Shown here piece by piece: positions 17,528-26,698 of a DNA stretch of 53,541 nucleotides; within the stretch, counting starts at the first letter, position 1; each line of letters opens with the position of its first letter. The translations under genes were made by a program, and so were the position numbers. Source of the DNA: Burkholderiaceae bacterium (GTDB lineage: Bacteria; Pseudomonadota; Gammaproteobacteria; Burkholderiales; WYBJ01); assembly GCA_011525945.1 (NCBI GenBank), contig WYBJ01000080.1, positions 1 through 53,541 of the forward strand. Direction: 5' to 3'. The notes below the pieces were generated by a model. That model did no database searches, was not told the origin of the DNA, and saw nothing but the letters and a program-made list of their open reading frames with translations.

Positions 17528-18772
17528 TCACGCCCCCAGGTGCTCGACCTGAAAGCCGCGCACGTCAGGATCGCGAATGCCGAGAAAAATCGGTGCGGCG
17601 TCGCGGCGATGGATATTGATCTTGGCGTTGAACATTCGCCGCAGGACTGCGTGCTTGTCGAGCACCGCGTAGCGCGAGATCGCAAAAGAGTCGTCCGCGC
17701 GACGCGGACCGGTAAGATAGCAGCGAATCTCGCGCACAATCTCACCCGCCATGCGCAAGCCCGCGAGATCGTGCACCTCCCGCTGCATGCGCCGCACGAA
17801 ATCGGACGCAGCCGGCATGGAGGACGCCATATCCGAGACGGCCGATGCGGCGGCGAAATCGCCGATCAGGATCTGCCCCGGCATGGCATTCTCCAGCATG
17901 CGCGCCAGATCGATGGTGACCTGACCGACGAGGTAGCTTGCCGCAGATGGCGCCAAACCCTCCGGCTGGAAGAACTCGTAGTGCGCGCCGACGTGGAACG
18001 CGCAGCGAAGCTGCGGCACCACGCGCGTTCGCGCCCGGACCCGTGCGATCGCATTGTCGGCGAGCAGCAGAAGCATGAGCTTGTAGAGCATCACGTTCGC
18101 TCGCGCGTCGGCGGTCCGATTCCAGACGTAGAAGCCGTCACCGGTGGGGCTACGGGCGAAGCGCTCGCGCACGCTGCACGCAGCAAGCTTGTCGTAGGCC
18201 GAGTTGATCGAATACGAAAGGCTGTTGAGCAGCGTCGCCTGCTCGATCGGCGTGTAAGTCGAGAAAGCGACGATATCGAGCAACAAGACCGCGCGATTGT
18301 GGAACAGCGTCACGCTGTAGCGTCGCACCAGCGTATCGACCAGCGCCGGATCGAGGTCGCGTGCAGGATCGAACGGCAAGGTGCGAACTACAGGCTCCAC
18401 GCCGAGCTTCGCCGCAATCGCGGCAAAATGCGCAGGGCTCGCCTGCTTGGGCCCCGAGATCAGCGCATCGATGAAAGCACCTGCATCGATCTCCTCGGCG
18501 ATGGGCCGAACACCGCACACGTATTCGGCAAGAGCGAAGTGCGGAAACTGTAGCAAGGAGATCGTGCGTCCTTCGCTTGTCCACAACACGACCACCTGCT
18601 CGCCCAACCGCCAGCATTCGTACAACAGGTCGTCGAGCCGCGCGATGCGGTCGCGTGCGGCGGCCGCACCTTCGCCCGCCGGCAATCCGTGACCGAACAA
18701 CGCCTCCTGCCATGACTCGCGTCGAAGCATCGCTCTCATCCAGGCGCTATGCACCAGGGGAGTTCGGGGCAC
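17528..18772 (-). CDS. Class III nucleotidyl-cyclase-like protein
   Basis: 414 aa, no membrane segment or signal peptide. Residues 160-310 resemble the class III adenylate/guanylate cyclase fold: AVLLLDIVAFSTYTP (Asp166, first metal ligand), SPTGDGFYVW (Asp212, second metal ligand), LRCAFHVGAHYEF and QVTIDLARMLENAMPGQILIG. The lysine that usually precedes GD to read adenine is not present (Ser-Pro-Thr-Gly-Asp), and the Asn of the usual NxAAR motif is replaced (TIDLAR). Residues 40-155 form an unrecognised N-terminal domain that could be a sensor. Either a divergent cyclase or a nucleotide-binding relative that no longer cyclises. The true start is uncertain among several near 18772. Confidence 0.65.
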   Translation of the reverse strand: MPRTPLVHSAWMRAMLRRESWQEALFGHGLPAGEGAAAARDRIARLDDLLYECWRLGEQVVVLWTSEGRTISLLQFPHFALAEYVCGVRPIAEEIDAGAFIDALISGPKQASPAHFAAIAAKLGVEPVVRTLPFDPARDLDPALVDTLVRRYSVTLFHNRAVLLLDIVAFSTYTPIEQATLLNSLSYSINSAYDKLAACSVRERFARSPTGDGFYVWNRTADARANVMLYKLMLLLLADNAIARVRARTRVVPQLRCAFHVGAHYEFFQPEGLAPSAASYLVGQVTIDLARMLENAMPGQILIGDFAAASAVSDMASSMPAASDFVRRMQREVHDLAGLRMAGEIVREIRCYLTGPRRADDSFAISRYAVLDKHAVLRRMFNAKINIHRRDAAPIFLGIRDPDVRGFQVEHLGA

Positions 18773-18793
18773 CAGGCAGGGTCATCATGCTTC

Positions 18794-19882
18794 CTAGACA
18801 TTGAAGCGAAAATGAACGACGTCCCCGTCGCGCACGACGTAGTCCTTGCCTTCCAAGTGCATCTTGCCTGCCTCCCTTGCGCCTTGTTCGCCGTCGTACG
18901 CAATGTAGTCGTCGTAACCAATTACCTCGGCGCGAATGAACCCGTGCTCGAAGTCGGTATGGATGACGCCGGCGGCCTGGGGTGCGGTCGCGCCGATCGG
19001 TGCAGTCCAGGCCTTGGCCTCCTTGGGACCGGCGGTGAAGAACGTCTGCAGTCCCAGAAGGGTATAGGCAGCGCGAACGAGCCGATCGAGCCCCGGTTCC
19101 TGCAGGCCGAGGTCCGCCAGGAAAGCCCGCTTGTCCTCATCCGACATCTCGGCGATCTCGGCCTCGAGCGAAGCGCACACCGGCAGTACCGGGGCGCCTT
19201 GCGCACGCGCGAATTCGCGCACGCGATCGAGCAGCAGGTTGTCGGCAAAACCGTGCTCATCGACGTTCGCGACATAGATCGTCGGCTTCAGGGTGATTAG
19301 GCACAGCGGCTGCACAAGCTTCGCGTCTGCCGCATCGAGCGCGAGAGTGCGGGCAGGCTTGGCCGCATCGAGGTGCGCGCGCACGCGCTCCAGCAACTCC
19401 GCCATCCGCAAGGCGTCCTTGTCGCCGGACTTCGAGCGACCGCTTACGCGCGCGGCCGCTTTCTCCACCGTCGCGAGATCCGCGAGGCCGAGCTCGGTAT
19501 CGATCACCTCGATGTCGGAGACCGGATCGATCCGACCGGCGACGTGCACGACATTGTCGTCGACGAAACAGCGCACCACGTGCGCGATGCCGTCGGTCTC
19601 GCGGATGTGAGAAAGAAATTGATTACCCAGGCCTTCGCCCTTTGAGGCGCCGGCGACCAGCCCGGCGATATCGACGAACTGCGTGATCGCGGGCACCGTC
19701 TTCTCGGGTCGAACGATCGCCGCAATGCGCGCGAGCCGCGGATCGGGCACCTCGACCATGCCGACGTTCGGTTCGATAGTGCAGAACGGATAATTCTCCG
19801 CCGCGATGCCTGCTTTGGTAAGCGCATTGAACAAGGTCGACTTGCCGACGTTGGGCAGGCCGACGATGCCGCACTTCATCAT
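18794..19882 (-). CDS. ychF: Redox-regulated ATPase/GTPase YchF (OLA1-type)
   Basis: TRAFAC-class P-loop protein. The G1 motif is [15 protein letters not shown], followed by the strong [14 protein letters not shown]3 region [21 protein letters not shown], the G4-like NVDE that favours ATP over GTP, and a C-terminal TGS domain ending [18 protein letters not shown]. It associates with ribosomes and acts in stress responses in other bacteria. The ATG at 19882 overlaps the pth stop (ATGA); the next codon is also ATG. The pth-ychF pair is widely conserved. Confidence 0.97.
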   Translation of the reverse strand: MMKCGIVGLPNVGKSTLFNALTKAGIAAENYPFCTIEPNVGMVEVPDPRLARIAAIVRPEKTVPAITQFVDIAGLVAGASKGEGLGNQFLSHIRETDGIAHVVRCFVDDNVVHVAGRIDPVSDIEVIDTELGLADLATVEKAAARVSGRSKSGDKDALRMAELLERVRAHLDAAKPARTLALDAADAKLVQPLCLITLKPTIYVANVDEHGFADNLLLDRVREFARAQGAPVLPVCASLEAEIAEMSDEDKRAFLADLGLQEPGLDRLVRAAYTLLGLQTFFTAGPKEAKAWTAPIGATAPQAAGVIHTDFEHGFIRAEVIGYDDYIAYDGEQGAREAGKMHLEGKDYVVRDGDVVHFRFNV

Positions 19883-20457
19883 GTCTTCGCTTCCTTGGTA
19901 TGCAGCTTGAGCATAGCCGCCTCCATATTCGACTCGGCCATCAAGGGCCACAATTCGACGCTACGCGTAATCGCGGACTCGATCGGCTCACGCTCCTCTG
20001 CACGCGGCGGGCAGAGCACATAATCGATCACTGCAGCACGCACGCCAGGATGACCGATGCCGATGCGCAAGCGCCAGAAGTCCTTGCTGCCTAGGCAGGC
20101 GGCAACGTCGCTGACGCCGTTGTGCCCGCCCGCACCGCCGCCCTTCTTCAACTTGACTGTACCTGGCGGCAAATCGAGTTCGTCGTGGACGACGAGGACG
20201 TCGTGCGCAGCGATGCGGTAGAAGTTGGCCAGGGCGGCAACCGCGCGTCCGCTGTGATTCATGTACGTCTCCGGCATGAGCAGCCAGGCGACCCCGTGCG
20301 GAGGCGCAAGGCGCCCGATCCGCCCGTGGAATCGAGCCTCGGCGCGCAGCGCGACCCGCGCCGACTCGGCCAGTCGCTCGACCCACCAGAAGCCGGCGTT
20401 ATGACGCGTTGCCTGATACGTGCGCCCCGGATTGCCGAGACCAGCGACGAGCTTCAT
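19879..20457 (-). CDS. pth: Peptidyl-tRNA hydrolase
   Basis: Recycles peptidyl-tRNA released from stalled ribosomes. It starts [23 protein letters not shown], whose RHN holds the catalytic His. [11 protein letters not shown] (Asp), [12 protein letters not shown] and the Asn of [10 protein letters not shown] complete the site. At 192 residues it is of normal length. ATG 20457 is fixed by the conserved N terminus. It is followed directly by ychF. Confidence 0.97.
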   Translation of the reverse strand: MKLVAGLGNPGRTYQATRHNAGFWWVERLAESARVALRAEARFHGRIGRLAPPHGVAWLLMPETYMNHSGRAVAALANFYRIAAHDVLVVHDELDLPPGTVKLKKGGGAGGHNGVSDVAACLGSKDFWRLRIGIGHPGVRAAVIDYVLCPPRAEEREPIESAITRSVELWPLMAESNMEAAMLKLHTKEAKT

Positions 20458-20534
20458 GACTACGACCGATTCGAGAGCGCTGCGCCTGACTGCGTGGCGT
20501 TGGCGGGCGAGCGCCAACGCGTTTGCGCCGAACG

Positions 20535-20568
20535 AAAAAGCCCGTCATGCCAGCCGCGTGACGGGCTT
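20535..20568 (-). terminator. Rho-independent terminator after rplY
   Basis: On the minus strand a perfect 10-bp stem AAGCCCGTCA/TGACGGGCTT with an 11-nt loop, followed by a run of T. It lies 34 nt after the rplY stop and separates prs-rplY from pth-ychF. Confidence 0.85.
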
Positions 20569-20601
20569 GGATCCCCATGCCGGCGCGTGGCCGGCGCGAG
20601 C

Positions 20602-21276
20602 TTACTTGCCCGCTTCCTTCTTCTCCCCGGCAGTTTCCGGAGCGGCAGCCGTCGCCTCGGTGTCCGCCGCCGTGGCGGCCGCTTCGGTTACGCTCTCTTC
20701 GGCCACCATTTCTCGTGGCACTTGCACCGTCGCCACCACCGGATTGTCGATTCTCAAACGCGAAACCAGCTCCACGCCCTTTGGCAGGCTCAGTTCAGAT
20801 GCGTGCACCGAATCACCGAGCTGCAATTGCGACAGATCGACCTCGACGAACTCAGGCAGGTCATCGGGCAGGCATTGGATGTTCAGATCGTTCATGACGT
20901 GGCTTACCACACCACCTTCCTTGGCGCCCGGACACATATCGGCATGCACGAAATGCAGAGGTACCTTCATGTGAATCTTGCGATCGGCTGAGACGCGCTG
21001 AAAGTCAACATGCAACACTTCTGTTTTCCACGGATGCATCTGCACGTTGCGCAAGAGCACGCGCTCGCGGGCACCACTCAAGCTCATATCGAGGATCGAC
21101 GCATGGAACGATTCCATCCTCAGATGGCGCGAAAGCGCGCTGTGGTCGAGCTCGATCATCTGCGACTCCTTGCCCGCACCGTACACCACGCCCGGCACCT
21201 TGCCGGTGCGGCGCATGCGTCGGCTCGGTCCGGTGCCGTTGTCGTTGCGAGGGAACGCGGTGAACTCTATCTTCAT
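20602..21276 (-). CDS. rplY: 50S ribosomal protein L25/general stress protein Ctc
   Basis: Binds 5S rRNA. At 224 aa it is the long CTC/TL5 form: an N-terminal L25 domain (MKIEFTAFPRNDNGTGPSRR, GKVPGVVYG, about residues 1-95), a C-terminal beta domain (VPLHFVHAD ... LPEFVEVDLSQLQLGDSVHASEL), and an Ala/Thr/Glu-rich tail. ATG 21276 follows GGAG. It lies 50 bp after prs, the usual arrangement in this class. Confidence 0.96.
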   Translation of the reverse strand: MKIEFTAFPRNDNGTGPSRRMRRTGKVPGVVYGAGKESQMIELDHSALSRHLRMESFHASILDMSLSGARERVLLRNVQMHPWKTEVLHVDFQRVSADRKIHMKVPLHFVHADMCPGAKEGGVVSHVMNDLNIQCLPDDLPEFVEVDLSQLQLGDSVHASELSLPKGVELVSRLRIDNPVVATVQVPREMVAEESVTEAAATAADTEATAAAPETAGEKKEAGK

Positions 21277-21326
21277 ACTGCTTCTCCGAAAGGTATTTGC
21301 GCGCGGTTGACCATCGCTCGAGAGGG

Positions 21327-22262
21327 TCATTCGGCGAACAGCGAGCTGACCGAGTTCTCGCTGCTGATGCGCAGCATCGTCTCGGCCAGCAACTCCGCGA
21401 TTCCGAGCGCCCGAATGCGCCCGCACGCCTGCGCTCTCTCGCTCAGCGGAATGGTGTCGCACACCACCAGTTCGTCGAGCACCGATGCGCCGATTCGATC
21501 GACCGCCTGGCCCGAGAGCACGGGGTGCGTGCAATAGGCGACCACCCGTATGGCGCCCGATTCCTTCAGTGCGCGCGCCGCCTCGCACAGCGTATTGGCG
21601 GTATCGACCATGTCATCGACGATGACGCAAGTACGGCCTTCGACCTCGCCGATGATGTTCATCACCGTGGCGACATTCGGCCGGGGGCGGCGTTTGTCGA
21701 TGATGGCAAGGTCGGCTTCTAGGCGCTTGGCCGTCGCACGTGCGCGTACCACCCCGCCCACATCGGGGGAGACCACCACCAGATCCTGATAGTCCTGTTT
21801 CCACAAATCGCCGAGCAGAATCGGCGTGGCGTAGACGTTATCGACCGGGATGTCGAAGAAACCCTGGATCTGGTCTGCATGCAGATCCATGGTGAGCACC
21901 CGGTCCACGCCCACGCTTTGCAGCATATTGGCGACGACCTTGGCCGTAATCGGCACGCGCGCCGAGCGGGGACGCCTGTCCTGACGCGCATAGCCGTAGT
22001 AGGGAATCGCCGCGGTGACGCGTCCGGCTGACGAGCGCTTCAGCGCGTCGACAATGATGAGCAACTCCATCAGGTGATCGTTGGTCGGTGTGCAGGTGGA
22101 TTGCAGTACGAAAACATCCTTGCCTCGCACGTTCTCGAGAATCTCGACCATCACCTCGCCGTCGGAGAACCGACCCACGGCTGCCCGTCCCAGCGGCAGG
22201 TTCAGCGCCCGCACCACCTGCTCGGCCAGACGCGGGTTCGCGTTGCCCGCGAACACCATCAT
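21327..22262 (-). CDS. prs: Ribose-phosphate pyrophosphokinase
   Basis: Makes PRPP from ribose 5-phosphate and ATP for nucleotide, His and Trp synthesis. Conserved segments are [59 protein letters not shown] and the PRPP-binding loop [13 protein letters not shown]. The ATG at 22262 (MMVFAGNAN) fits the family start. GTG 22325 would add 21 residues without family resemblance but is possible. It follows tRNA-Gln on the same strand. Confidence 0.96.
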   Translation of the reverse strand: MMVFAGNANPRLAEQVVRALNLPLGRAAVGRFSDGEVMVEILENVRGKDVFVLQSTCTPTNDHLMELLIIVDALKRSSAGRVTAAIPYYGYARQDRRPRSARVPITAKVVANMLQSVGVDRVLTMDLHADQIQGFFDIPVDNVYATPILLGDLWKQDYQDLVVVSPDVGGVVRARATAKRLEADLAIIDKRRPRPNVATVMNIIGEVEGRTCVIVDDMVDTANTLCEAARALKESGAIRVVAYCTHPVLSGQAVDRIGASVLDELVVCDTIPLSERAQACGRIRALGIAELLAETMLRISSENSVSSLFAE

Positions 22263-22391
22263 GCGGTCGTAAATGCTGCCAACGACGTCGCGGAACTGCG
22301 CGCTCGACAAAAGGTTGCTTCCCACGGCGCTCTCTTCAGTCGCTATCCGGCGGTGATGCCATGTACAGGCGATTCGGCAGCCTGGGCTGGG

Positions 22392-22465
22392 CTGGGGAGG
22401 AAGGATTCGAACCCTCGTATGCCGGAATCAAAATCCGGTGCCTTAACCAACTTGGCGACTCCCCA
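22392..22465 (-). tRNA. tRNA-Gln (anticodon TTG)
   Basis: Minus strand: acceptor TGGGGAG pairs with CTCCCCA, the D-arm reads GCCAAGTTGGTTAAGGC, the anticodon stem CCGGA/TCCGG carries anticodon TTG, and the T-arm has GGGTTCGAATCC. Discriminator G is followed by CCCA, so CCA is not encoded exactly and must be added after transcription. The 5' 23 nt also encode the end of ispE. Confidence 0.95.
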
Positions 22466-23309
22466 AAATCATGTCGCGCAGGGGGTGACGATCGAGCCCC
22501 TGCGCGACGAAGCCACTCATGTTCGGCGGGCGTGCGGCAAAGACCTGCTGCGCGGTAAGCTCATCTTCGAAGGAAGCGAACACGCATGCGCCGCTTCCCG
22601 TGAGGCGCGCGGGCGCCTGCCGCCTGAGCCAGTCCAGATGATCCTGTATCGCGGGGTACAGGCGACAGACGACGGGCTCCAAGTCGTTGCGCACGTCCCC
22701 TGCGAAAAAGGCGCACATTTTGATTCGATTCGAGTTCCGTGTCAATTGAGTGTCATTGAAAACGGCTGCCGTCGACACCGCAACGGGCGGCACCAGGACG
22801 ACATACCACGCGTGCGGCAATGTGATCGGCGTCAAGCGCTCGCCGATACCCTCGCCCCACGCGCTTTCGCCGAACACGAACACCGGTACATCCGCGCCGA
22901 GGTCGAGCGCGATGGCCATCAGTTCGCTACACGTGAGATCGAGCCCCCAAAGACGATTGAGCGCGATCAGCACAGTAGCGGCGTCCGAGCTCCCGCCACC
23001 CAATCCCCCGCCCATCGGCAGGCGCTTGTCGAGACGGATTTCGGCGCCCAACGACGTCCCGGCGCGGGTCCGCAGCAAGCGCGCGGCGCGCACGCACAGA
23101 TCGGCTTGCGCGGGCAGGCCGGTAACGGCGTTGACGCGTACGATGGCGCCGTCGGCACGCACGCGGATATCGAGCCGATCGCCGACGTCGAGAAGCCGGA
23201 ACACGGTCTGCAGCTCGTGATAGCCGTCGGCGCGCCGCCCGAGCACGTGCAGAAACAAATTGAGCTTGGCTGGCGCCGGATAAGCGGTGGCTGAAGCCTC
23301 GGATGCCAT
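22443..23309 (-). CDS. ispE: 4-diphosphocytidyl-2-C-methyl-D-erythritol kinase
   Basis: GHMP kinase of the MEP isoprenoid route that phosphorylates CDP-ME. It shows PAPAKLNLFLHVLGRRADGYHEL, the ATP loop LPMGGGLGGGSSDAATVL and the C-terminal LTGSGACVFASF. ATG 23309 gives the usual short N terminus; TTG 23366 overlaps the lolB stop (TTGA) and is an alternative. The stop codon TAA lies within tRNA-Gln, so the last codons and the tRNA 5' end share 23 nt. Confidence 0.96.
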   Translation of the reverse strand: MASEASATAYPAPAKLNLFLHVLGRRADGYHELQTVFRLLDVGDRLDIRVRADGAIVRVNAVTGLPAQADLCVRAARLLRTRAGTSLGAEIRLDKRLPMGGGLGGGSSDAATVLIALNRLWGLDLTCSELMAIALDLGADVPVFVFGESAWGEGIGERLTPITLPHAWYVVLVPPVAVSTAAVFNDTQLTRNSNRIKMCAFFAGDVRNDLEPVVCRLYPAIQDHLDWLRRQAPARLTGSGACVFASFEDELTAQQVFAARPPNMSGFVAQGLDRHPLRDMILGSRQVG

Positions 23310-23362
23310 CACACCGTGAGCCGCGCTCTGCTGCAAGCGATCGGGTGCGCCGCCAGCCGCCG

Positions 23363-23950
23363 TCAACGGCGCTCGGCGCGATCGAGCCGGTCGATCACGA
23401 ACCGGATTTCGACCGCGCCCTTGGCAAGGTCGATGCGCGAAGGCCGTTGCAGCGAACCGTGTTCACCCAAGGCCGCCCAGCGCACCGACCAACCGTTATA
23501 CGTTGCCCGCTGGATGTGGCCGTTGGCGTCATGCTCGGCCGACGCAGCTGCCTCGTGCGGCACCCGGCCAAGCACGTAATAGCTCAGATCGGAAAGCGGC
23601 AGGCTCCAGCCCAGACCCTCGCGCGTCAATGCCTCGATACTGGTGGCGCGGTACTCCTGCTGATCGGCGGTGGTGAGGATCGCTCCCGTCTCGTCACGCA
23701 CGATGTGTACTGCGGTTTGTCCGAACGGCCCGCCAAGCCAGACCTCGTCGCGCCAAGTCGCATGCTGCCAACGCAGAGACCCGGAAAATGCCCGTGGCCC
23801 GTAGCGCACGTAGACCCGGCCCTGCACTTCGAACGCTTCGGCGGCCCCGCGCTCGTCGGCCGTCCAGGGCAACTGAGCGCAGCCGCCCAGGTAAGCGGCG
23901 AGCGCAAGCACGATGCCGACGCCGCTTTGCTTGCGCACACGCGTGCTCAC
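23363..23950 (-). CDS. lolB: Outer membrane lipoprotein insertion protein LolB
   Basis: Receives lipoproteins from LolA and places them in the outer membrane. The signal GIVLALAAYLGGC is a lipoprotein leader. Family-like features include FEVQGRVYVRYGPRAFSGSLRWQH near the N terminus and a beta-rich body of 195 residues in total. GTG 23950 overlaps the stop of the upstream TPR gene (GTGA) and gives the proper leader. The lolB-ispE-tRNA-Gln-prs order is typical. Confidence 0.92.
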   Translation of the reverse strand: MSTRVRKQSGVGIVLALAAYLGGCAQLPWTADERGAAEAFEVQGRVYVRYGPRAFSGSLRWQHATWRDEVWLGGPFGQTAVHIVRDETGAILTTADQQEYRATSIEALTREGLGWSLPLSDLSYYVLGRVPHEAAASAEHDANGHIQRATYNGWSVRWAALGEHGSLQRPSRIDLAKGAVEIRFVIDRLDRAERR

Positions 23951-25686
23951 TGCGCGTACTTCTTGATGACTGCCTGCAAGGTCTCGTTGCCCGGGTGATC
24001 CCGGAGCGTACTTTGCCACACGCGCCGCGCCTCATCCTGCTTGCCCTGGACCCAGAGCACTTCGCCGAGATGGGCCGCAATCTCGGGGTCGGGTCTTACC
24101 TTGAAGGCTTTCTCCAGGTACGCGCGACCCTCATCGATCCGCCCCAATCGATACAGCACCCAACCCATGCTGTCCTGGATGAAAGGATCCTCGGGCGAAA
24201 GCTTCAACGCATGCGCGATCAGGTCGTGCGCTTCCTGCAGCCGCTCGGTGCGGTCGGCGAGCGTGTAGCCCAGCGCGTTGTACGCGTGCGCGTGATCGGG
24301 ACGCAACTCAATCAGTTTGCGCAGGCTCGTTTCGAGCACATCCAGCCGATCAACCTTCTCCGCGGCCATGGCGTAGTCGTAAAGCAGATCGGGCGTGTTC
24401 GGCATCTTGGCCACGGCTTCGCCGAGCAGGTCGAAAGCGTCCTTGTAGGCGCCGGCTTCACGCAGGATCGCTGCTTCGGCCTGCGTGAGCTGCACGCGCT
24501 GCTGCAACGTCTGCGGCTGGATCGAATGCAGTAGCGCGCGTGCTTCCTCGAGCTTGCCTTGCTTTGTCAGGATACCGGCGATGCGCCCCTGGGCAGGAAT
24601 GTATTGCTCGCCGCCCGCGACCTCGCGGTACCAGCGCAGCGCCTCGCCGGGCTGCTTGCGCTCTTCGCTCACCTGTCCCAGGTAGAAACGCACCGTGTCG
24701 GCGCCATTCGCATTCAACTCGAGCGCCCGCTTCAGCTGCTGCTCGGCGAGCGGCCAGTCTGCCATCTGTATGCCGAGCAGGCCGGCAGTTAGTGCGATAT
24801 CAGCATTCTGCGGATGCGCGCTCACCAGGGCGTCGATCTCGCGCCGCGCTTCGTCGGTGCGACGCTCGGCCGCGAGCATGCGTGCGAGATGCATGCGAAT
24901 GTCCTTGGCCGCCGGATGAGTCTCAAGATACTCGCGCGAGAATGTGATCGATTCGGCGACGGAGCGTCGTTGCAGCATCTGCGCCTGGAACAGCGCCGCG
25001 AGTTCCCAGTCGGGACGCAGCTTCAGCGCCTGGCTCGCGCTGGCCAACGCGGCATCGCGCTGGTTCGCATTCCAATAGGCCTGCGCGGCCGCCAGATGCG
25101 CCTCGGGCAACTTTGGGTAAAGCTGAGCGAGCTCGTGCACCAGCTTGGCGACGGCCGGCTTGTCGGTATGGCGCGCGAGCATCGCATTCATGCGCAGGAA
25201 CACTTGTGCGGTGTGCTCCGGATCGGCGGAGAGTAACATCTCCAGGTGCGGGCGAACGTCCTGCAACGCGCCGCTGCTGATCAGGATCGAGGCGAGCGTC
25301 TGACGCGCGGGGATCGAACCAGGCTCAGCCTGCAACCAAATCGTGGCCGCCTCCACCGCGAGTGCGGCTTGCCGCGCGTAGACGGCTATATCGGTAGCAC
25401 GACGAGCGATGCGTGGGTCACGCGTCTTGCGTGCGAGATCGACATAGGCACGCGCGGCGAGGTTGTATTCTTTGCGATGAATTGCCATCTCCGCCACCAG
25501 GTACTCGTAGAGCACCTCGGGCGTGAGATCCTGCGGCGGCAACTGCGGCGTGGGCTGCGCGCTCGCTGCCGGCGCGCCGGACTTGGCGGCTTGAGGCCCG
25601 CCCTCGACCGGCACTTGAGCGCAACTCGCCAGCAACGCCACGAGACTCGCCGCCAGCGCACGGTGAAGGGCTGGGAACAAAGTCAT
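23947..25686 (-). CDS. TPR-repeat lipoprotein
   Basis: A 579-residue protein with a lipoprotein signal (LVALLASC, lipidated Cys near residue 22), a Pro/Gln/Ala linker and a solenoid of about a dozen tetratricopeptide repeats (for example PLAEQQLKRALELNANGADT and KVRPDPEIAAHLGEVLWVQG). It sits directly upstream of lolB with a 4-nt overlap, as its relatives do in many beta- and gammaproteobacteria. Probably an envelope scaffold; the partner is unknown. Confidence 0.85.
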   Translation of the reverse strand: MTLFPALHRALAASLVALLASCAQVPVEGGPQAAKSGAPAASAQPTPQLPPQDLTPEVLYEYLVAEMAIHRKEYNLAARAYVDLARKTRDPRIARRATDIAVYARQAALAVEAATIWLQAEPGSIPARQTLASILISSGALQDVRPHLEMLLSADPEHTAQVFLRMNAMLARHTDKPAVAKLVHELAQLYPKLPEAHLAAAQAYWNANQRDAALASASQALKLRPDWELAALFQAQMLQRRSVAESITFSREYLETHPAAKDIRMHLARMLAAERRTDEARREIDALVSAHPQNADIALTAGLLGIQMADWPLAEQQLKRALELNANGADTVRFYLGQVSEERKQPGEALRWYREVAGGEQYIPAQGRIAGILTKQGKLEEARALLHSIQPQTLQQRVQLTQAEAAILREAGAYKDAFDLLGEAVAKMPNTPDLLYDYAMAAEKVDRLDVLETSLRKLIELRPDHAHAYNALGYTLADRTERLQEAHDLIAHALKLSPEDPFIQDSMGWVLYRLGRIDEGRAYLEKAFKVRPDPEIAAHLGEVLWVQGKQDEARRVWQSTLRDHPGNETLQAVIKKYAQ

Positions 25687-25750
25687 ATCTTCAATGGTTC
25701 CGACAGTTTAGGTATATTCATAGGGTTCAACAAGCGCGCGCTTAGGAGAA

Positions 25751-26698
25751 TTGCCCATCGAGTCCAGCGTAGCAACCACGGTCAGCGCCCGGCAACTGTC
25801 GCGACACTTCGGAGCGCACGCCGCCGTACGCAACATCGATTTGACCCTACGCCGTGGCGAAGTTCTAGGATTGCTCGGGCCCAACGGCGCGGGCAAGACT
25901 ACGACCATGCAGATGCTCACCGGAACGCTCGCGCCGAGCGCGGGCAGCATCTGCATCTGCGATATCGATCTGGTCAATCATCCGGTCGAGGCCAAGCGCC
26001 ACATCGGCTATCTTCCTGAGCATCCGCCGCTTTACCGCGAGCTGACCGTGGACGAGTTTCTGCGTCTGGCCGCTCGTCTGCACGGCCTTCCGCGCAAGCG
26101 CGTAACGCAAGCGCTTGCATGCGCCAAGGCGCGCTGCGGCTTGAGCGACACCGGCAGGCGACTGCTGGGATCGCTTTCCAAAGGCTATCAGCAACGAGTC
26201 GGCATCGCCCAGGCGATTATCCACGACCCCGACGTGGTAGTGCTCGACGAACCGACCGTGGGTCTCGATCCCATTCAAATTCGCGATATTCGCGCCTTGA
26301 TCCGTGAGCTGCGCGAGAACCGGTCGGTGATCTTGTCGACTCACATTCTGCCGGAGGTCGAATCGGTTTGCGATCGGGTCGAGATCCTGCACCAGGGCCG
26401 CGTGGTGTTCAGCGATACCATCGGCGGCCTCGACCGGTTCAACCGCGGGCTCGCACTGCAAGCGGCATTCCGCAATCCGCCGCAAGTCGAGGCGCTCGCA
26501 GCCCTGACCGGCGTGATGCGCGTGGAAGCGCTCGACGAGCAGCAGTTCGTGCTGCACCGCGACCCGCAGCACGATCCGACTGACGCGCTGGTCACGCGTT
26601 CGGTGCAAGCGGGCTGGGGGCTCTATCAACTGGGGCCGGCGCACAGCCGCCTGGAGGATGTGTTCGTGCAGCTTACGCACGAGGAGCCGGCCGCATGA
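25751..26698 (+). CDS. ABC transporter ATP-binding protein (GldA-like)
   Basis: Nucleotide-binding subunit, 315 aa. Walker A GPNGAGKTTT, Q-loop in GYLPEHPPLY, signature LSKGYQQRVGIAQAI, Walker B DVVVLDEPTVGLDP and H-loop STHIL are all present. The C-terminal extension resembles DrrA/GldA-type subunits. TTG 25751 is the first standard start, but GGAG stands only 2 nt before it; an ATC five codons' width further (25757) is better spaced. It heads a four-gene plus-strand operon with a permease, a GldG-like protein and a DUF4340 protein. Confidence 0.9.
   Translation: MPIESSVATTVSARQLSRHFGAHAAVRNIDLTLRRGEVLGLLGPNGAGKTTTMQMLTGTLAPSAGSICICDIDLVNHPVEAKRHIGYLPEHPPLYRELTVDEFLRLAARLHGLPRKRVTQALACAKARCGLSDTGRRLLGSLSKGYQQRVGIAQAIIHDPDVVVLDEPTVGLDPIQIRDIRALIRELRENRSVILSTHILPEVESVCDRVEILHQGRVVFSDTIGGLDRFNRGLALQAAFRNPPQVEALAALTGVMRVEALDEQQFVLHRDPQHDPTDALVTRSVQAGWGLYQLGPAHSRLEDVFVQLTHEEPAA

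Noticed and set aside
17393..18553. 386-codon plus-strand frame opposite the cyclase-like gene
   Set aside because: Low-complexity basic translation; the minus-strand gene shows conserved motifs.
25687..25750. Promoter pair between the TPR gene and the ABC operon
   Set aside because: TATATT is visible at 25713, but no -35 partner at normal spacing on either strand could be defended.
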